Assembly (NCBI RefSeq): GCF_001507335.1
Contig: NZ_LMAH01000003.1
Span: 186,001-250,000 of the forward strand
Reading direction: 5' to 3'
Length of the DNA stretch: 64,000 nt
Origin: Chryseobacterium sp. JAH
GTDB taxonomy: Bacteria; Bacteroidota; Bacteroidia; Flavobacteriales; Weeksellaceae
Under the pieces are notes generated by a model. That model was not told the DNA's origin and searched no databases. It saw only the letters and a list, made by a program, of their open reading frames with translations. Positions 62,019 through 64,000 of the stretch are shown piece by piece (positions within the stretch are counted from its first letter, which is position 1; each line of letters starts with the position of its first letter). The translations under genes and the position numbers were made by a program.

Positions 62019-63551
62019 TTAAGGAAACTTAACTCCCGAATATTTATTGACATCTACCTGTGGTAAAGTTGATTTATATTTTAAATTAATCGCCTTAATA
62101 AATTCATTTGCGACAATTGCATATCCTCTTCCGGTAAGATGTACGCCATCTAAGGAGAATGTACCGCCTGTCACAAATTTAGCAGTATATTTTACTCCGT
62201 CAAATGAAATTCCTGACTGTCCGTTCAGATCAACCATTTTTTTATTTGCATCCACAAATGCCAAACCGTAAGTATCCGCCAGCGTTCTGATCGAAGCATT
62301 ATAAGCATCAACCGCAGTTTTTACCGATGTAGCTTCTGTTTTAGTCAATACATGTTGATTTTGCAAAGGATATGAAATTCCATAAACATTGATTGCAGCT
62401 GGAGCTCCCGGAGCAGTAGTTCCTATAACACCTCTTGTCGTGAGAAGAATATAATCATCAACTGTCGTCTGTCTTGCCTGACCATAAATCTGTCCAAAAA
62501 CAGTAGCTGTTGGAAGTCCTAAAGCCGGCGTAAGCGCTAGCGTTAACTGTGCACTAAGATCAGTAAGAGAAGCATCTTTAATTAAAACAGGATTCGGATT
62601 AGTAGCAGAAAGCAAATTAATTCTTGTTCCTGCACCTAAAGCTGTTAAAGCTTGCTTAAGCGGTCCGTACAAACTCGTATTTAAAGCTGTTAAATTCGTT
62701 CCTAAAGCTGCCGGTGTAAGTGGATTGTAAGGAACTGTTGTGAAATAAGGAATCGATGTAACATAAGGAATGTTTGCAATGACCCCCTTTGTAGCTCCTC
62801 CAGCTTTTAATTTATCAAGACCGGCTTTGATTGCCCCTGCAACTACATTCGGATCTGAAATATCATTAGCCCCATACGTAGCAGGATTAATATTCCCAGT
62901 TTGGTTTACTCCCATTCCACCACTTGTAGCATAACTTAGAACATCATTATTACCGATCCAGTAAGAAAAGAAAGTCGGTTTTTTTAACACGGCATCATCA
63001 ACAACACTTGAAGTTGTACTTGTAGAAAATCTTACATAGTAAGGATTTGCCGTTCCTGCAAGAACTCCAGCTATATTACCATAACCCGGCGCAACCAAAT
63101 GAAATGATTTAGCTCCGGGAACACCGAAGTTATTCAGAGCTCCTGTTACCTTATTAGCAATATTTGTTGTAGGTGCTCCTGCAACATTTGTGATGTTTGG
63201 AGAACCGTTTACAAAAGACTGAATGTACAATTTTGTTCCCTGAATAGGAGTTGTACCAAGAAGTAATCCTCCATTATTGTCGGCCATCATAGGTTGTACG
63301 AAACTTCCACCACCGGCTAGTCTCATTTGACCTGCGACAATATTTGGATAAGATTCATTTTGTCCGTCAATGTATAATGCATTATCTCTATACCCAGAAG
63401 TTAATGAATTCCCAAGAGAAACATAGTTTGAAAAATCTGCCTCACCTTTTGTTATGGCAATATCTTTAACGTCTGTATCAAAATCTGTTTCGCAGCTTGA
63501 TGTAAAGAAAAGCGCAGAAACAGCAAGTGTAGATATTATTATTTTTTTCAT
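62019..63551 (-). CDS. SGNH/GDSL-family lipoprotein hydrolase
   Basis: A 510-aa lipoprotein; lipobox TSSC with lipidated C20. The SGNH motifs are in order: block I YVSLGNSLTSGY with S49, block III SYWIGNNDVLSY, and block V DGVHLTGRGYAIVANEFI with Asp and His. The central part is long and Gly/Thr-rich for the family. These enzymes are esterases or lipases with varied substrates. It follows a FadL-type porin by 9 nt, which suggests a lipid-related, outer-membrane role (inference). Confidence 0.88.
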   Translation of the reverse strand: MKKIIISTLAVSALFFTSSCETDFDTDVKDIAITKGEADFSNYVSLGNSLTSGYRDNALYIDGQNESYPNIVAGQMRLAGGGSFVQPMMADNNGGLLLGTTPIQGTKLYIQSFVNGSPNITNVAGAPTTNIANKVTGALNNFGVPGAKSFHLVAPGYGNIAGVLAGTANPYYVRFSTSTTSSVVDDAVLKKPTFFSYWIGNNDVLSYATSGGMGVNQTGNINPATYGANDISDPNVVAGAIKAGLDKLKAGGATKGVIANIPYVTSIPYFTTVPYNPLTPAALGTNLTALNTSLYGPLKQALTALGAGTRINLLSATNPNPVLIKDASLTDLSAQLTLALTPALGLPTATVFGQIYGQARQTTVDDYILLTTRGVIGTTAPGAPAAINVYGISYPLQNQHVLTKTEATSVKTAVDAYNASIRTLADTYGLAFVDANKKMVDLNGQSGISFDGVKYTAKFVTGGTFSLDGVHLTGRGYAIVANEFIKAINLKYKSTLPQVDVNKYSGVKFP

Positions 63552-63560
63552 AATTTCAAA

Positions 63561-64000
63561 TTAAAAAGGGTTGTAAGATAAACCTAGACCAAAATAGAAC
63601 GCTTTTGCCTTCGCCTGACCGTAGAAACCAAGATAATCGTTTTTCACGTCTCTGCTTTGCGGCATTACATATCCACCAGCAACATCAACTCCGAATTGTT
63701 TAAATTTAAATCCTAAACCACCGGTCAATACAAAAGAATCGAAAGAAGGCGTCTCAGGAATAAAGTTCTCGTCAGAATAAGGAGATTCATCATAGTATGC
63801 ACCTAAACGCCCGAAAACCATACTGTTAAACATATATTGTGTTCCCAATCTAAATGTTTTTGAATTCTTAAAGTTTTTAGGAGAAACCAATATTGTTGGA
63901 TCTGGCTGATTTCCGATAGGAGCATTGGCAAAGTCTAAAGTCAGTCTGCTGTATCTTTCCCAACCGTGATAATTAAAATCTGCTGAAATCAACCATTTTG
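63561..64000 (-). CDS. OmpP1/FadL-family outer-membrane porin, truncated by the window end
   Basis: The C-terminal 146 or so residues of a FadL/OmpP1/TodX-family barrel, which transports hydrophobic compounds such as long-chain fatty acids. The open frame continues beyond 64000. Visible beta-strands include LISADFNYHGWERYSRLTLDF, TFRLGTQYMFNSMVFGRLGAYYDESPYSDENFIPETPS (in parts), FVLTGGLGFKFKQFGVDVAGGYV and a final FGLGLSYNPF. Its stop is 9 nt before the GDSL lipoprotein gene, so the two form one transcription unit. Confidence 0.87.
   Translation of the reverse strand, partial: KWLISADFNYHGWERYSRLTLDFANAPIGNQPDPTILVSPKNFKNSKTFRLGTQYMFNSMVFGRLGAYYDESPYSDENFIPETPSFDSFVLTGGLGFKFKQFGVDVAGGYVMPQSRDVKNDYLGFYGQAKAKAFYFGLGLSYNPF

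Overview
The window is a chromosomal segment of a low-GC member of the Bacteroidota, most likely a Flavobacteriia/Weeksellaceae species of the Chryseobacterium type (inference). Three things support this. Promoters carry the Bacteroidota -7 consensus TAnnTTTG. The gene set is typical of the group: glutamine synthetase III, an RprXY-like two-component pair, a single-chain dimeric-type glycyl-tRNA synthetase, an HMA-TonB receptor fusion, and mreBCD-mrdA-rodA as one operon. Secreted products have Bacteroidota-style signal peptides and lipoboxes. I saw no rRNA, tRNA, transposase, integrase or CRISPR array. Most of the window is ordinary chromosome, with a few accessory-looking islands.

Layout. 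1-5.1 kb: oligopeptidase B (5' end cut by the window), a small conserved protein, an SRPBCC protein and a histidine kinase/response regulator pair. 5.1-10.5 kb: a metal-related block with a lipoprotein carrying three copies of an NPPHG-GHRCD motif, a Cys/His-rich secreted protein, a TonB receptor with two fused HMA domains, an AraC regulator and an OsmC-like protein. 10.5-13.1 kb: TetR regulator, thioesterase and FabF. 13.1-25.6 kb: housekeeping and envelope genes (L,D-transpeptidase, MsrB, DUF445, DUF4253, PyrD, TruC, GlyQS, M48 peptidase, serine hydrolase, YdeI-like protein).

25.7-33.1 kb is the most interesting stretch. It holds an inducible-mutagenesis-like cassette: a DnaE-type polymerase with a degenerate PHP domain, a DinB polymerase with a clamp motif, and a divergent S24/HTH repressor, with two near-identical 17-bp direct repeats around the divergent promoters. 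Next to it is a two-gene patatin phospholipase plus WYL regulator module. Both promoters of that module carry the same ACGACA-N5-TGTCG operator at an identical distance from the -7 box, and a 22-codon leader ORF overlaps the WYL start codon.

33.2-47.3 kb: secreted and outer-membrane proteins, TadA, CoaX, an M23 peptidase, an M1 aminopeptidase, a DinB-fold protein, a DUF6909-like protein, glutamine synthetase III, an NlpC/P60 lipoprotein and a pentapeptide-repeat protein. 47.4-53.1 kb: the rod-shape/elongasome operon mreB-mreC-mreD-mrdA-rodA on the minus strand. 53.3-58.8 kb: the heme genes hemA-hemC and hemD-hemE, split by a DUF1287/amidase pair. 58.9-64 kb: sufS, the prs-rplY pair, a GDSL lipoprotein and the truncated end of a FadL-family porin.

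Regulatory reading: many genes have TAnnTTTG 5-24 nt upstream of the start codon. In several the start codon lies exactly where transcription should begin, so leaderless or near-leaderless mRNAs appear common here. Promoter calls rest on motif and spacing only.
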